DNA of 56,053 bases from Flexithrix dorotheae DSM 6795. Lineage in GTDB: Bacteria > Bacteroidota > Bacteroidia > Cytophagales > Flammeovirgaceae. The notes under the pieces were generated by a model that saw only the letters and a program-made list of their open reading frames with translations, searched no databases and was not told where the DNA came from. Shown one piece after another: positions 17,667 through 27,000 of this stretch (positions are counted from its first letter, which is position 1; every line of letters starts with the position of its first letter). The stretch lies in assembly GCF_000379765.1 (NCBI RefSeq), contig NZ_KB903458.1:1-56053 (forward strand), written 5' to 3'. The position numbers and the translations under genes were made by a program.

Positions 17667-17751
17667 TTAATTTTTAGTTAAAAAAAATACGGTAGTAGAT
17701 TATGGAGCCTTTGTGTGAGTGGTAAAGCAAAATTAGGCTATAATCCTCAAA

Positions 17752-17780
17752 TAAAAAAAGGAAGGGTTTCCCCTTCCAAA
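17752..17780 (-). terminator. Rho-independent terminator of ardC
   Basis: On the minus strand GGAAGGG pairs with CCCTTCC across a GAAA tetraloop, followed by seven T. It begins about 7 bp after the ardC stop codon at 17784-17786. Confidence 0.85.
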
Positions 17781-17783
17781 AAC

Positions 17784-17972
17784 TTAAGCCAGGATGTAAT
17801 CCACAGCCTTTTGTGCCTGAGCAGCTGCCTCAATAAGCAACTTATGATCGCTTTTCAGTACATCCAACCAACCCTGAATGTAGGCGGCTGAATCTTCCAA
17901 AGTTTGCTGATTTTGGATGCCAACATGTCCACAAAGGAAACAAGCCCCCATCTCTGCTACAAGCTCTTCCTT
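17784..17972 (-). pseudogene. ardC: ardC-like gene, 3' fragment
   Basis: An open minus-strand stretch of 62 codons without a start. It reads KEELVAEMGACFLCGHVGIQ to a C-terminal KAVDYILA. This is the typical end of ArdC-family (DUF1738) antirestriction proteins, right down to the GACFLCG and QAQKAVDYI segments. It continues exactly where the 5' fragment at 21856-22563 stops (GSEIYSK), so the two were one gene of about 292 codons before the RIT element inserted. Without its start it is not expected to be expressed. Confidence 0.85.
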
Positions 17973-17996
17973 ATTATCCTAATTTTCGGATAATAA
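17971..17996. repeat. Palindrome at the left edge of the RIT element
   Basis: TTATTATCC and GGATAATAA (9-bp perfect arms, 8-bp spacer) lie between ardC sequence and the 67-bp inverted repeat. Nothing equivalent is present at the right end. A related GGATAATAA copy lies just inside the left inverted repeat near 18075. It may be a recombinase core site or sequence carried over from a previous location. Confidence 0.6.
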
Positions 17997-18060
17997 AGAT
18001 TATCCAAACTAAAATATTATCCAAACCTTTGGTATTAACTATTTAGTTTACAGTGTTTTA
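17994..18060 (+). repeat. RIT left terminal inverted repeat, 67 bp
   Basis: Identical, in reverse complement, to 21808-21874 over all 67 bases. It contains two GATTATCCAAAC-like or ATTATCCAAACC half sites 18 bp apart, plausible recombinase binding sites. Confidence 0.95.
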
Positions 18061-18105
18061 ATAATTAAAATTTTAGGATAATAATTTGAATAAAACCTAT
18101 CAATT

Positions 18106-19389
18106 ATGTGTCTATATTATTACTGTGCTCCAACACTCAATAATAATATGGATATCAAAAAACTAAAGGAAACACACCCACTGCTTTTAGAATATATGAA
18201 AGCGAAGGGATTTGGCAGAGGCGCCATAGATGGCGTCAGGATCATGCTTAGACGATTGTTTGATCATGAAGGTAATTACGTTTCTTATAACGATTTCTAC
18301 AAGAAATTTCTTTTTAAGGAAGGTCTTGAAGGAAGCACCGAAAGGCTTCGTTATTACCGTACATCAGTACGTACTATTCAAGGGTTTGATGAGTTCAATC
18401 ACTTCCCTAATAGACTCAGATTCAATCCTGTACAATACCGAAAATGTAGTTATGATCAGTTAAACTCTATATTCAAAGATATTGTTGATCATTACAAGCT
18501 GGTGGCATCAAAAAAATGTAAAAGAGCAAAGTCAATCCGAGTAGAATCGAATGCTGCATCCTCCTTTTTGTATCATATGCAACGAAAAGGAGCCTCTGAT
18601 TTATGTGGTATTTCCGAATCTATGATCCTTTCTTTCTTTTATGATGGATGCAAGCAGCTACGAGGTAGTTCCTACAAGACTAAAATTAAAACTGTCTTAA
18701 AAGCAAAGGTAGGAACTGAGGATTTTGTTGAATGTACACGTATCATTGATGATATGCCTCCTTTAAGAAATGGCAGAAAGAATTTTGCTATTCTTAAAGA
18801 TGAGGAGATTCGTGTCATTAAAGAGAATTTGCGAGAAGGGAACAGAAAAAATTTGTCTTTACGGGATATTGCTGTTGTGTCAATGGTTATGTATACAGCA
18901 TTAAGAGGAACAGATATAGCTCAAATGCAGATTGACAATATAGATTGGGAAAGGGATCTCATCAATCTTACTCAATCCAAAACACAACAATCTATGACTT
19001 TACCACTTAGGGCTGTTGTTGGCAATCCCTTGATTGATTACCTTTTAAAGGGACGTCCGAAAAACTTGGAAATAAAAAACATTTTCACCAATGCCCATGA
19101 TCCGGAAAATACGATGAGGTCAAGTACCATAGGAGGTATCATCAGACGTCTTTTTAAAAAATTAGGAATAAGGAACAGTGATAAAGAAAATGGTCTCCGT
19201 TTGTTCAGACGTTACCTGGCATCTAAAACTCTGGAATCCGGTGTTCAACCTAAAGTTATCAGTGACCTTCTGGGACACCTATCCCCGGAATCTTTAAATC
19301 CATATATCGGTACTGATATCAAGCATCTACGTGAATGTGGGTTAAGTATTGAGAAATATCCTGTTGGAAAGGAGGTGTTCGAGTTATGA
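18106..19389 (+). CDS. ritA: RIT tyrosine recombinase A
   Basis: 427 residues (413 if translation starts at ATG 18148, which lacks the odd MCLYYYCAPT lead). An N-terminal SAM-like DNA-binding region is followed by a catalytic domain. The first catalytic Arg is R267 (TALRGTDI). Box II reads GLRLFRRYLAS: R368 fits the second Arg, but the usual His three residues before it is R365. H391 (LLGH) and the nucleophile Y400 (NPYIG) are present. First of three recombinases needed together for RIT movement. Stop overlaps the next start as ATGA. Confidence 0.85.
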   Translation: MCLYYYCAPTLNNNMDIKKLKETHPLLLEYMKAKGFGRGAIDGVRIMLRRLFDHEGNYVSYNDFYKKFLFKEGLEGSTERLRYYRTSVRTIQGFDEFNHFPNRLRFNPVQYRKCSYDQLNSIFKDIVDHYKLVASKKCKRAKSIRVESNAASSFLYHMQRKGASDLCGISESMILSFFYDGCKQLRGSSYKTKIKTVLKAKVGTEDFVECTRIIDDMPPLRNGRKNFAILKDEEIRVIKENLREGNRKNLSLRDIAVVSMVMYTALRGTDIAQMQIDNIDWERDLINLTQSKTQQSMTLPLRAVVGNPLIDYLLKGRPKNLEIKNIFTNAHDPENTMRSSTIGGIIRRLFKKLGIRNSDKENGLRLFRRYLASKTLESGVQPKVISDLLGHLSPESLNPYIGTDIKHLRECGLSIEKYPVGKEVFEL

Positions 19390-20690
19390 AAACGATTAAA
19401 GAACTGGCTAATATCTATGTGGATTACCACAAATCCAAAGGAAAGATAGTAGGATTAGGAAGCTTCTTGCCACTAACAACATTTACACGGTTCTGTATGA
19501 ATAAAAAAAAAGTAGAGTATATATCGCAAGAACTGGTTGATGAATGGTGTAAAAAGCGCCAAGGAGAGACCGAGCTCTCACGCAATGGTCGAGCTGGTTG
19601 TATTCGACAATTTCTTAAGTATACTAATAGTTGCGGCTATACGGCTTTAAACCTTCCGGAACCAATTCAATCCCCCAGGCCAAAGAGAATTGTCTCAGAA
19701 ACGGAACTTCCTTTGGTTAAAACGTTCATATCTGACATGATGAACAAATACATCTTTTACCTGAAGGCATCTAATCATCTGTCAAGGTTTGCACATAAGA
19801 CTCTAATACGGTTTAACAAATACTGTGCATCGATTATCCCTAATGTAGAAATACTCACAGATGATATTGTTAATGAATGGTGTAGGAAAAGACCGGCAGA
19901 ACAATGTAAATCACGGAATTTACGGATACTCCCAGTGCGTAAGTTTTTAAAATACGCCAACAAACACAGGTGGACCAATGTGTTGATCCCTGAAAACTTA
20001 CCTACTGAAAAATCCACCTATACTCCCCATGGATTCAGTAAGGATGAGTTAAGTGCATTTTTTCAATCCACCGCTACAATTAAACTTGTTGGATGGCAAA
20101 ACGAATTGACGTTTAAACTAAGGAGAATGCAAATTCCTGTATACTTCCGATTGCTTTACAGTACTGGTATGCGGACAAATGAGGCTCGTATGCTCAGATG
20201 CAAGGACGTAGATCTCACGAATGGGATAATCAACATAGCTCATTCTAAAGGTCTTGATCAACACAGAGTGGCATTACATCCAACAATGTGGAACTTGTTA
20301 AAGCAATATAATGAGGCAATGGAACGACTTATGCCAGATAGGAAAATATTTTTTCCTGACAGAAATGACGATTTCCACGGAATTGCTTGGCAAGCCCTGA
20401 TCTTTAGAAAAATCTGGAAAACCATAACCAGTGCACCTGCACGACCTTACGATCTCCGTAGTCTTTACGCTGTGACCAACATCAATAGTTGGGAATATGA
20501 CGGAACGGAGTGGTTTGACAAGTTAATATTTCTAAGCCACTCCATGGGACATCGAAAAATCGAAAGTACCTGCTACTATTATAAACTTGCTCCTCTTTTC
20601 TTTAAACAATTGGAAGAACTAACCGGACAAGCCCTTCATGATCTATTACCAGATCTTACTAATTTTTTTGAATATGAAGAACCTAACTGA
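19386..20690 (+). CDS. ritB: RIT tyrosine recombinase B
   Basis: 434 residues with two N-terminal segments resembling duplicated SAM-like DNA-binding halves: EWCKKRQGETELSRNGRAG and EWCRKRPAEQCKSRN share a pattern 135 residues apart. The catalytic domain has an Arg in STGMRTNEARML. Its box II is RPYDLRSLYAV, with Tyr in place of the first His, followed by SMGHRK and the nucleophile region STCYYYKLAP. Similar to the TnpB-type recombinase of Tn554-like elements. Starts in the ritA stop (ATGA) and overlaps ritC by 17 bp, so all three are translationally linked. Confidence 0.85.
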   Translation: MKTIKELANIYVDYHKSKGKIVGLGSFLPLTTFTRFCMNKKKVEYISQELVDEWCKKRQGETELSRNGRAGCIRQFLKYTNSCGYTALNLPEPIQSPRPKRIVSETELPLVKTFISDMMNKYIFYLKASNHLSRFAHKTLIRFNKYCASIIPNVEILTDDIVNEWCRKRPAEQCKSRNLRILPVRKFLKYANKHRWTNVLIPENLPTEKSTYTPHGFSKDELSAFFQSTATIKLVGWQNELTFKLRRMQIPVYFRLLYSTGMRTNEARMLRCKDVDLTNGIINIAHSKGLDQHRVALHPTMWNLLKQYNEAMERLMPDRKIFFPDRNDDFHGIAWQALIFRKIWKTITSAPARPYDLRSLYAVTNINSWEYDGTEWFDKLIFLSHSMGHRKIESTCYYYKLAPLFFKQLEELTGQALHDLLPDLTNFFEYEEPN

Positions 20691-21723
20691 ATCTTTAGTC
20701 ATTGCAAAGGCAATGCGTGAGTGGGAAAAAGTATATCTTCCCGAAATAAGGGTCCTGAGTAATCATACTCTGCGCTCATACCATGAAGCTGTTACTTTAT
20801 ATGCCATCTTTATGAAGGATATCAAGTCAATCGATTGTGACAACCTCTCAGGTGATACCTTTTCAATAGCTAATATCCATGAATGGATGTTGTGGCTCAA
20901 AAAAGAAAGAAGTTGCTCCAATTCCACTTGTAATCAACGGCTGGCTGGCTTAAAGAACTTTCTTAAGTTTTTGAGCAAAAAAGACTCCCGTTTTATCCAA
21001 ATGGGAATGGAAGCCAAGGAAATTAAGCAGATGCGGTATATCAGACCGGCACAAGTGGAAATAACACAAGAGACCATTAAGGCTATTTTCAATGTCATCG
21101 ATCTCAAAACTAAAATAGGGAAACGTGATTTTACGCTATTCTACCTGATTTACAGTATTGGAGCCCGTATTGGCGAGGTGCTATCCTTAAAAATATCTGA
21201 CATCTATTTAAATGAGCCTAATGGTAAAAACTATATTGCTATCTTAGGTAAGGGAGCCAAGAGAAGATCACCTCCAATACTTAAAGAGGTAGCTTTAGTC
21301 CTAAAAGGCTATATCGAGATGTTCCATGGCAAGCAACCTAATCTCGGTGACCCATTATTCTTTGTTCATTTTGACGGTAGGAAAAAGAAAATCACACAGG
21401 AGGGGGTAAACAAGCGTTTAAAAAAATATGCAAAGAAAGCTCACTGTTTTAATCCTGAAGTGCCTGATAATCTGCATTGTCACCAGTTACGCCATGCACG
21501 GGCCAGTCATTGGCTAGAGCAACATCTCAATATTGTAGCTATCCAAAGACTGATGGGGCATGCTGACATAAACACAACCATGCAGTATATTTTTGTTTCT
21601 ACCGAGCAAAAAAATCAAGCTTTAGCAACTCTTGAAGATGATGTGATAACGGATACTGGTAAAAAGTGGAAGAACATACGGAAGAAAAAAGATCTTCTAG
21701 AGTATCTTGGTCTTAAGGAATAA
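20674..21723 (+). CDS. ritC: RIT tyrosine recombinase C
   Basis: 349 residues from ATG 20674, favoured over the ATG at 20638 because it removes a non-homologous hydrophobic lead and keeps the short overlap with ritB typical of RIT elements. It has the full catalytic set: SIGARIGEVLSL (Arg), a lysine in GKGAKRRSPP, HQLRHARASHWL (His and Arg), MGHADINTTMQY (His and Tyr). An N-terminal SAM-like core-binding domain covers residues 1-115. It is the most canonical of the three and probably the main strand-exchange enzyme. Confidence 0.88.
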   Translation: MKNLTESLVIAKAMREWEKVYLPEIRVLSNHTLRSYHEAVTLYAIFMKDIKSIDCDNLSGDTFSIANIHEWMLWLKKERSCSNSTCNQRLAGLKNFLKFLSKKDSRFIQMGMEAKEIKQMRYIRPAQVEITQETIKAIFNVIDLKTKIGKRDFTLFYLIYSIGARIGEVLSLKISDIYLNEPNGKNYIAILGKGAKRRSPPILKEVALVLKGYIEMFHGKQPNLGDPLFFVHFDGRKKKITQEGVNKRLKKYAKKAHCFNPEVPDNLHCHQLRHARASHWLEQHLNIVAIQRLMGHADINTTMQYIFVSTEQKNQALATLEDDVITDTGKKWKNIRKKKDLLEYLGLKE

Positions 21724-21807
21724 ACATAAGAGAATTAGCATAGGTGGCTTTCCATAAAAGGGTCATCTTTGTTTTTTGAAGAAATATTATCCCAATTTTC
21801 AGGTCAG

Positions 21808-21874
21808 TAAAACACTGTAAACTAAATAGTTAATACCAAAGGTTTGGATAATATTTTAGTTTGGATAATCTTTA
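21808..21874 (-). repeat. RIT right terminal inverted repeat, 67 bp
   Basis: Perfect inverse of 17994-18060. It begins 84 bp after the ritC stop. Its outer part supplies the last codons and stop of the truncated ardC 5' fragment. Confidence 0.95.
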
Positions 21875-22563
21875 GAATAAATTTCAGAACCAAAAGTGGC
21901 ATTGCCTTCTGAAATCGCTTTTCTGTCCAGCCGGGAAACATGGCCCGAAGCGTGAACCAATTCGTGGTATAAAATACTTAAATACAAAGTGTGGTCCGGA
22001 AATAATTCCATAGCTGGCATGTTGATGAAATCTTCTTTGGGATTGTAAAATGCCTGGGCTTTCTCATGTTTGAGTGCAGGTGGATTTTGCATATTTTGCA
22101 ATACTTGTTCACATTCCCAGACCAGGTGGTTATCTGCCTTTGTAGTCAGTTCTGGAATATCGAATTGTACATCTTCCACGCAGGAGATATTGAATACCCG
22201 ATAGTACTTCAAAAAAGCCTTTTTCTCAATTTGGTCAGCGGGATATTTGTCCAGCTTGTTTTGGGGAATTATCTCTCCGGTTTTTTTATGTTTAAATACA
22301 AAATTCCAGAATATCACCGGAATGGATTTAGCTCCCTTTTGTACTTTTCCACCCAGCTTTTTGATTTGTTTGAAGGTGAGAAAGAAAGGATAATTGAAAT
22401 GAAGGGAGTTGAGAATGAGGGCATTGATTCCCCGATAGGGCTTTTTGGTAAGATAATTGGCAGCAGGGCCAAATTGGTTCCAGGGTTGTTTCCAGGGCAC
22501 AGTTCCTTTTTCAAGTTGTTCGATTAACTGAGTGGTAACGATTTGATATACATCATTTTTCAT
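21856..22563 (-). pseudogene. ardC: ardC-like antirestriction gene, 5' fragment
   Basis: 235 codons from ATG 22563. Residues 1-120 form the N-terminal ssDNA-binding ArdC domain (VPWKQPWNQFG, then KKPYRGINALIL). Residues 130-231 hold the start of a zincin-like metallopeptidase domain with the zinc motif HELVHASGH. The reading frame is cut after GSEIYSK by the RIT right end, and DYPN is read from it before a stop. ArdC of plasmid R388/pSa protects incoming single-stranded DNA from restriction. The ssDNA-binding half and HExxH motif survive, so a partly active product is possible. It is preceded by the structured leader shared with radC. Confidence 0.88.
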
Positions 22564-22615
22564 GATTAGAAGGGTTTAAATGAAACAAAAAATTTAGTGT
22601 GTAGGATTACCCTCT

Positions 22616-22871
22616 CGTTTTTTGTCCCGGATTCGTGCAAACAGGAAGCGTGAGTTTATCTTTGGGGAGTGTAACTCAGGAGCGGGATTTGTGCAGGATA
22701 AAATCAGGCAGTCTTTTGCAGGCTTGCAGGGTGGAATTGGGAAGGCATGAAGCACAGGTGTCGGGGTCTCTTCCGGGAAAAAAACGGAACTTTATCCGAA
22801 ATGTCTAGATTTGATGATGTTTTCAGTTATCGAATTGGCTGGAGATAGCCAGGTAATTGATGGCTGAAAAC
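22616..22871 (-). promoter_or_regulatory. Structured leader (copy B) upstream of ardC
   Basis: Counterpart of the radC leader. A hairpin at 22819-22871 has arms beginning GTTTTCAG and ending CTGAAAAC and continues as an imperfect stem; its sequence is unrelated to that of copy A. Then come ATTTCGGATAAAGTTC, a closing stem (22773-22786 with 22616-22630, one bulge), box 2 (22696-22737, about 37 of 42 bases as in copy A) and box 3 (22635-22683, same 49-base length as in A). The stem ends 52 nt before the ATG. Stop codons in the frames exclude a conserved protein. Confidence 0.7.
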
Positions 22872-23207
22872 ACCTTATTATTGAATGGATGATCGGAGGT
22901 AGGTTGTTGCTCTTGGGGTTAATTTAAATTTTTCATTAGAAAAATAAGTAAGTCGTAATTACTTTACGTAGTAAGCAAATATTTTTATTGTAATTCATCA
23001 TTGCAAAGTATATTTTAATAAATCAGAATTTAAAAGGTAAATAGAAAAGAACATTTATAGACAGGGATTTTTGTAGTAGCAATTACAAGCGTACTTAACC
23101 TTTCAAATCAGGCTAATACAAAATTGTCATTTATACTTTGAAAGTTTAATCAGAGAACCTTTAATTAGAGGTTAATAATATGAAGATTCATTAAATTATA
23201 TTAGAAG
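22872..23207. other. Intergenic region before the metal island
   Basis: 336 bp, AT-rich, between the ardC leader and the Fur-like gene; the two flanking units are divergent. I see no gene, no repeat shared with the rest of the window and no clear Fur/Zur box. TATACTTTG near 23132-23145 resembles, with one extra base, the Bacteroidota -7 element and could drive the Fur-like gene. Confidence 0.4.
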
Positions 23208-23609
23208 ATGCTTGAGAAAACACTAGAAAATAAAAAGATCAAGCCGACTGCTATGCGCCTATTAGTCCTCAGGCAGTTGGTGGAATCAAGAGCTACCATA
23301 AGTTTAAAAGACTTGGAAAAAAAATTTGAACGAGCGGACAAAGTTACCTTGTATAGAACACTAAAGACTTTTGAAGACAAAAAGTTAATTCATAGTATAG
23401 AAGACGGTACAGGTTCTATCAAATATGCACTTTGTGAGGAAGGATGTGAATGCCAACCTGAGGATCAACATATTCATTTTCATTGTGTCCAATGCGGTGA
23501 AACCTATTGCTTAACAAAATCTAAAATACCTCAAACTCAAATTCCTATTGGGTTCAAAGTCTCCAGCGCCAGTATGGTATACAAAGGATTGTGTGTAAAC
23601 TGTGCATAA
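23208..23609 (+). CDS. Fur-family metal-responsive regulator
   Basis: 133 residues. The winged helix spans residues 8-75 (KPTAMRLLVLRQLVES, then DKVTLYRTLKTFEDKKLI). The metal-binding/dimer domain follows, with HIHFHC, CVQCGET (structural zinc CxxC) and a final CVNC. The family includes Fur, Zur and PerR; the short C-terminal domain and position before a divalent-metal efflux system suggest a Zur-like or general metal sensor. It stands at the head of the island and may control the 23655-31923 genes. Its exact metal cannot be told. Confidence 0.85.
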   Translation: MLEKTLENKKIKPTAMRLLVLRQLVESRATISLKDLEKKFERADKVTLYRTLKTFEDKKLIHSIEDGTGSIKYALCEEGCECQPEDQHIHFHCVQCGETYCLTKSKIPQTQIPIGFKVSSASMVYKGLCVNCA

Positions 23610-23624
23610 AACTTTGCAAATCGG

Positions 23625-23650
23625 TTGCATTGTATTTTTATCTATATTTG
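23625..23650 (+). promoter_or_regulatory. Candidate promoter of the DUF6660-like gene
   Basis: TTG at 23625-23627 and a perfect TAnnTTTG element, TATATTTG, at 23643-23650. Only four bases separate it from the ATG at 23655, so the transcript would start at or near the start codon. Confidence 0.5.
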
Positions 23651-23654
23651 TAAA

Positions 23655-23984
23655 ATGAAGTTATCATCACTATTTATGGCGATTTTTCTTTTAGGGTTAT
23701 CCATAATCCCTTGTGCCGATGATGAGGTAACTCAAAACAATATTGAAGCATTTGATGAAAGTAGCAGAGATCCCAATCATGAGTCAGGTTTAGATTTGTG
23801 TTCGCCATTTTGTGTTTGCCACTGTTGCCATACTCATTTTGTCGTTGTATACGCCTTATATAATGATTTTATAAGCTTACCTAAGTTGATAACAAAATCA
23901 AGGTATATTGCCAGGTTTTCGAACGGGTTTCGCACATCCATCCTTCAGCCTCCTCAGGAAAAATATGATCTCATATTAGGGTAA
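23655..23984 (+). CDS. DUF6660-like small Cys-rich exported protein
   Basis: 109 residues from ATG 23655; an upstream TTG start at 23625 would add ten residues with no export signal. The N-terminus is a signal sequence (LFMAIFLLGLSIIPC), with a possible lipid-attached Cys. Residues about 48-65 hold a dense Cys/His cluster (LCSPFCVCHCCHTHF) that should bind metal. The pattern, size and position directly before an HME-RND pump match DUF6660 of Bacteroidota. Likely a periplasmic metal-binding accessory of the pump; function inferred. Confidence 0.7.
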   Translation: MKLSSLFMAIFLLGLSIIPCADDEVTQNNIEAFDESSRDPNHESGLDLCSPFCVCHCCHTHFVVVYALYNDFISLPKLITKSRYIARFSNGFRTSILQPPQEKYDLILG

Positions 23985-24062
23985 TTCTACCTCTTTAGCT
24001 GATCCAAGTTTTGGATCAGCCAATCATATTATTTCAAAACCAAATTTCAAAAATCATTTGAT

Positions 24063-27000
24063 ATGATCAATGCGTTAATTGAGTTTTCAATTAAGAATAA
24101 GCTCTTAATTGGATTTCTCACAATAATACTTGTGGTGGCAGGTATATGGAGTACCACCAAAGTTCCACTAGATGCTGTTCCTGACATCACAAACAACCAA
24201 GTACAGGTAATCACACAAGCTCCCAATTTAGGAACAGAAGATATAGAACAGTTTGTGACCTATCCAATAGAAGTGGCCATGGCAAATCTTCCCGGTGTCA
24301 TTGAAATTCGTTCTATTTCGCGATTTGGACTTTCAGTTGTAACCATTGTTTTCGAAGATGGTCAGGGTACTTATCTTCCCCGACAACTGGTAGCTGAAAA
24401 GCTTACGGAAGTAAAAGAAGAAATTCCGAAAGGGTTTGGTGAACCTTCTATGGGACCTATTAGCACAGGTCTCGGGGAGATTTATCAATACACACTAAAG
24501 GTAGATGCCGAACATAAAGATCAATATACGCCTACTGATTTACGTACCATGCAAGATTGGATCGTGCAACGTCAAATGGCAATGGTCCCAGGTGTTGTGG
24601 AAATCAATGCCATCGGAGGTAAAATAAAACAATATGAGGTGGCTATAAATCCTGATAAGCTAAATGCTATGGGTATTACAACTCTGGATATTTTTCAAGC
24701 ATTGGAAAATAATAATCAAAATACTGGTGGAGCTTATATTGAAAAAGACCATCATGCCAATTTTATTAGGGGTGAAGGACTGGCCAGAAGTCTAAATGAT
24801 CTTGAAAATATTGTTGTAAAAAATATCAATGGTCTTCCTATACGCATCAAAGATGTGGCTTCTGTTCAGCATGGTTCAGCCGTTCGCTATGGTGCACTTA
24901 CTCAAGATGGAACTGGTGAGGTAGTTGGAGGTTTAGTGATGATGCTGAAAGGAGCAAACTCCAATGATGTAATATCCAGTGTTAAGGAAAGAATGGAACT
25001 AATTCAACAGTCCCTACCTGAAGGAGTTATCATAGAACCACTTTTAGATAGAAGTAAACTCATTGCTAAAACGACTAGTACTGTAGGACAAAATCTTACT
25101 GAAGGTGCTTTAATTGTCATCTTCGTTTTAGTATTTCTACTAGGAAACTGGCGAGGTGGATTAATTGTGGCTTCTACTATCCCATTATCACTCTTATTTG
25201 CCTTTATTCTTATGAATGCATTTGATGTTTGGGCAAACCTCATGAGTTTGGGAGCTATTGATTTTGGAATCATCGTAGATGGAGCAGTTATAATTGTAGA
25301 AAGCACTGTTTTTTTACTTCATGATCGAATATTAAAAAAGCAGTCCATTAATTCTGAATTACGTGATGAAGTAGCCTATAAAGCTTCAAGTAAAATGATG
25401 AACTCAGCCTTTTTTGGACAGTTGATTATTTTGATTGTTTTCATCCCTATTTTGGCTTTACAAGGTGTAGAAGGAAAAATGTTTAAACCTATGGCATTGA
25501 CTTTTATGTTTGCCATGATTGGAGTTATGATCTTATGCCTAACATATGTTCCCATGATGTCTGCATGGTTCATACGAATAGGCAAGCAGAAAAAAATGAT
25601 GTGGGGTGACCGGTTTGTTATCTGGCTAGAAAATAGATACGAACCAATTTTAGGTAAAGTGCTTAAAAGAAGTTGGCTGGTGGTAATCACTTCAGTATTG
25701 TTATTGGCTATAGCATCCATTACTTTTTCGCGAATGGGTGGTGAATTTATTCCTGAATTGGATGAAGGCGATCTTGCTTTTCATGCCATTCTAAAGCCTG
25801 GTAGTTCATTGACCGAAACCATTGAAACTACCACCAAAATCGAAAATTTGGTAAAACAGGAGTTCCCTGAAGTAGAAAAAATCGTGAGCAGAATTGGTGT
25901 AGCTGAAGTGCCTACCGACCCCATGCCAATGGATTTAGCAGATGTTTTTGTTATCCTAAAACCTAAGTCAGAATGGGTATCTGCTTCTTCAAAAGATGAG
26001 TTAGTAGAGGAAATGAAAAAAACAGTCTCTCAAATACCAGGGGTCAATTACGAATTCACGCAACCTATTGAAATGCGATTTAATGAATTGCTGGAAGGGG
26101 TTAGAGAAGACATCGCAATCAAACTTTATGGAGAAGATATTAATGTATTAGCCAACAAAGCCGAAGAGGTTGCCAAGATCATTGCAGGGACACAAGGTAT
26201 TGGAGATATGCGTGTAGAAGCAACAAAAGGACTACCCCAAATGACAGTAGTTTATAACAGGAACAAGTTGGCACAATATGGACTCAATATTTCTGATCTA
26301 AACACCATCCTTGAAACATCCTTTGCTGGAGGAAAGGCAGGAGTAATTTTTGAAGGCGAAAAACGATTTGACTTGGTGGTGAGATTAAACGAGGAACATC
26401 GCAAAAGCATTTCAAATATTAAAAACCTTTATATTAATGTACCGAATGGCTCACAAATCCCATTGAAGGAAGTAGCTGAAATCAGCTATGAACCTGGGCC
26501 CATGCAGATTAGTCGGGACAATACCAATAGAAGAATCTATGTGGGGATCAATGTGAGAGGTCGAGATGTAAAATCATTGGTAACAGAAATTCAACAGAAA
26601 TTAAACAGTTCTTTAGAATTACCCCCTGGATATTATGTTCGATATGGTGGAGCTTTTGAAAATCTGGAAAGAGCAACTAAACGACTTCAGGTAGTGGTTC
26701 CCATTGCACTTGGATTAATTTTTCTATTAATATTCTTCGCTCTTAAATCATTTCGTCAGTCCATGATGATCTATATGGCCATTCCACTTGCTGCCATAGG
26801 AGGAGTATTTGCATTATGGCTAAGAGGAATGCCATTCAGTATATCAGCTGGAGTAGGATTCATTGTTCTTTTTGGAGTAGCTGTATTAAACGGATTAGTT
26901 TTAATAGGAGGATGGAATGAATTGAAGGAAGAAGGAGTAGCTAATTTAAATGATCGTATTCGCTTGGGGGCAAAAAGAAGGATTAGACCAATTCTATTGA

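Larger units (their letters stand above)
17994..21874 (+). mobile_element. RIT (Recombinase-In-Trio) element inserted in ardC
   Basis: About 3.9 kb holding three overlapping tyrosine-recombinase genes in the same direction, bounded by perfect 67-bp inverted repeats. This is the architecture of RIT elements, which move without an IS transposase or target duplication of fixed length. The element breaks an ardC-like gene between codons for YSK and EEL; the 5' part of the broken gene ends with four residues from the repeat (DYPN) and a stop. The left end carries an extra 23 bp (17971-17993) outside the repeat. The element brings no passenger gene. Classification is firm from gene order and ends. 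Confidence 0.9.

Noticed and set aside
22066-22527. Plus-strand 153-codon frame opposite ardC
   Set aside because: It is the shadow of the ArdC coding strand, which has clear domain motifs.
22872-23207. Fur or Zur box before the Fur-like gene
   Set aside because: No segment with acceptable similarity to the known 19-bp palindromes was found by eye.
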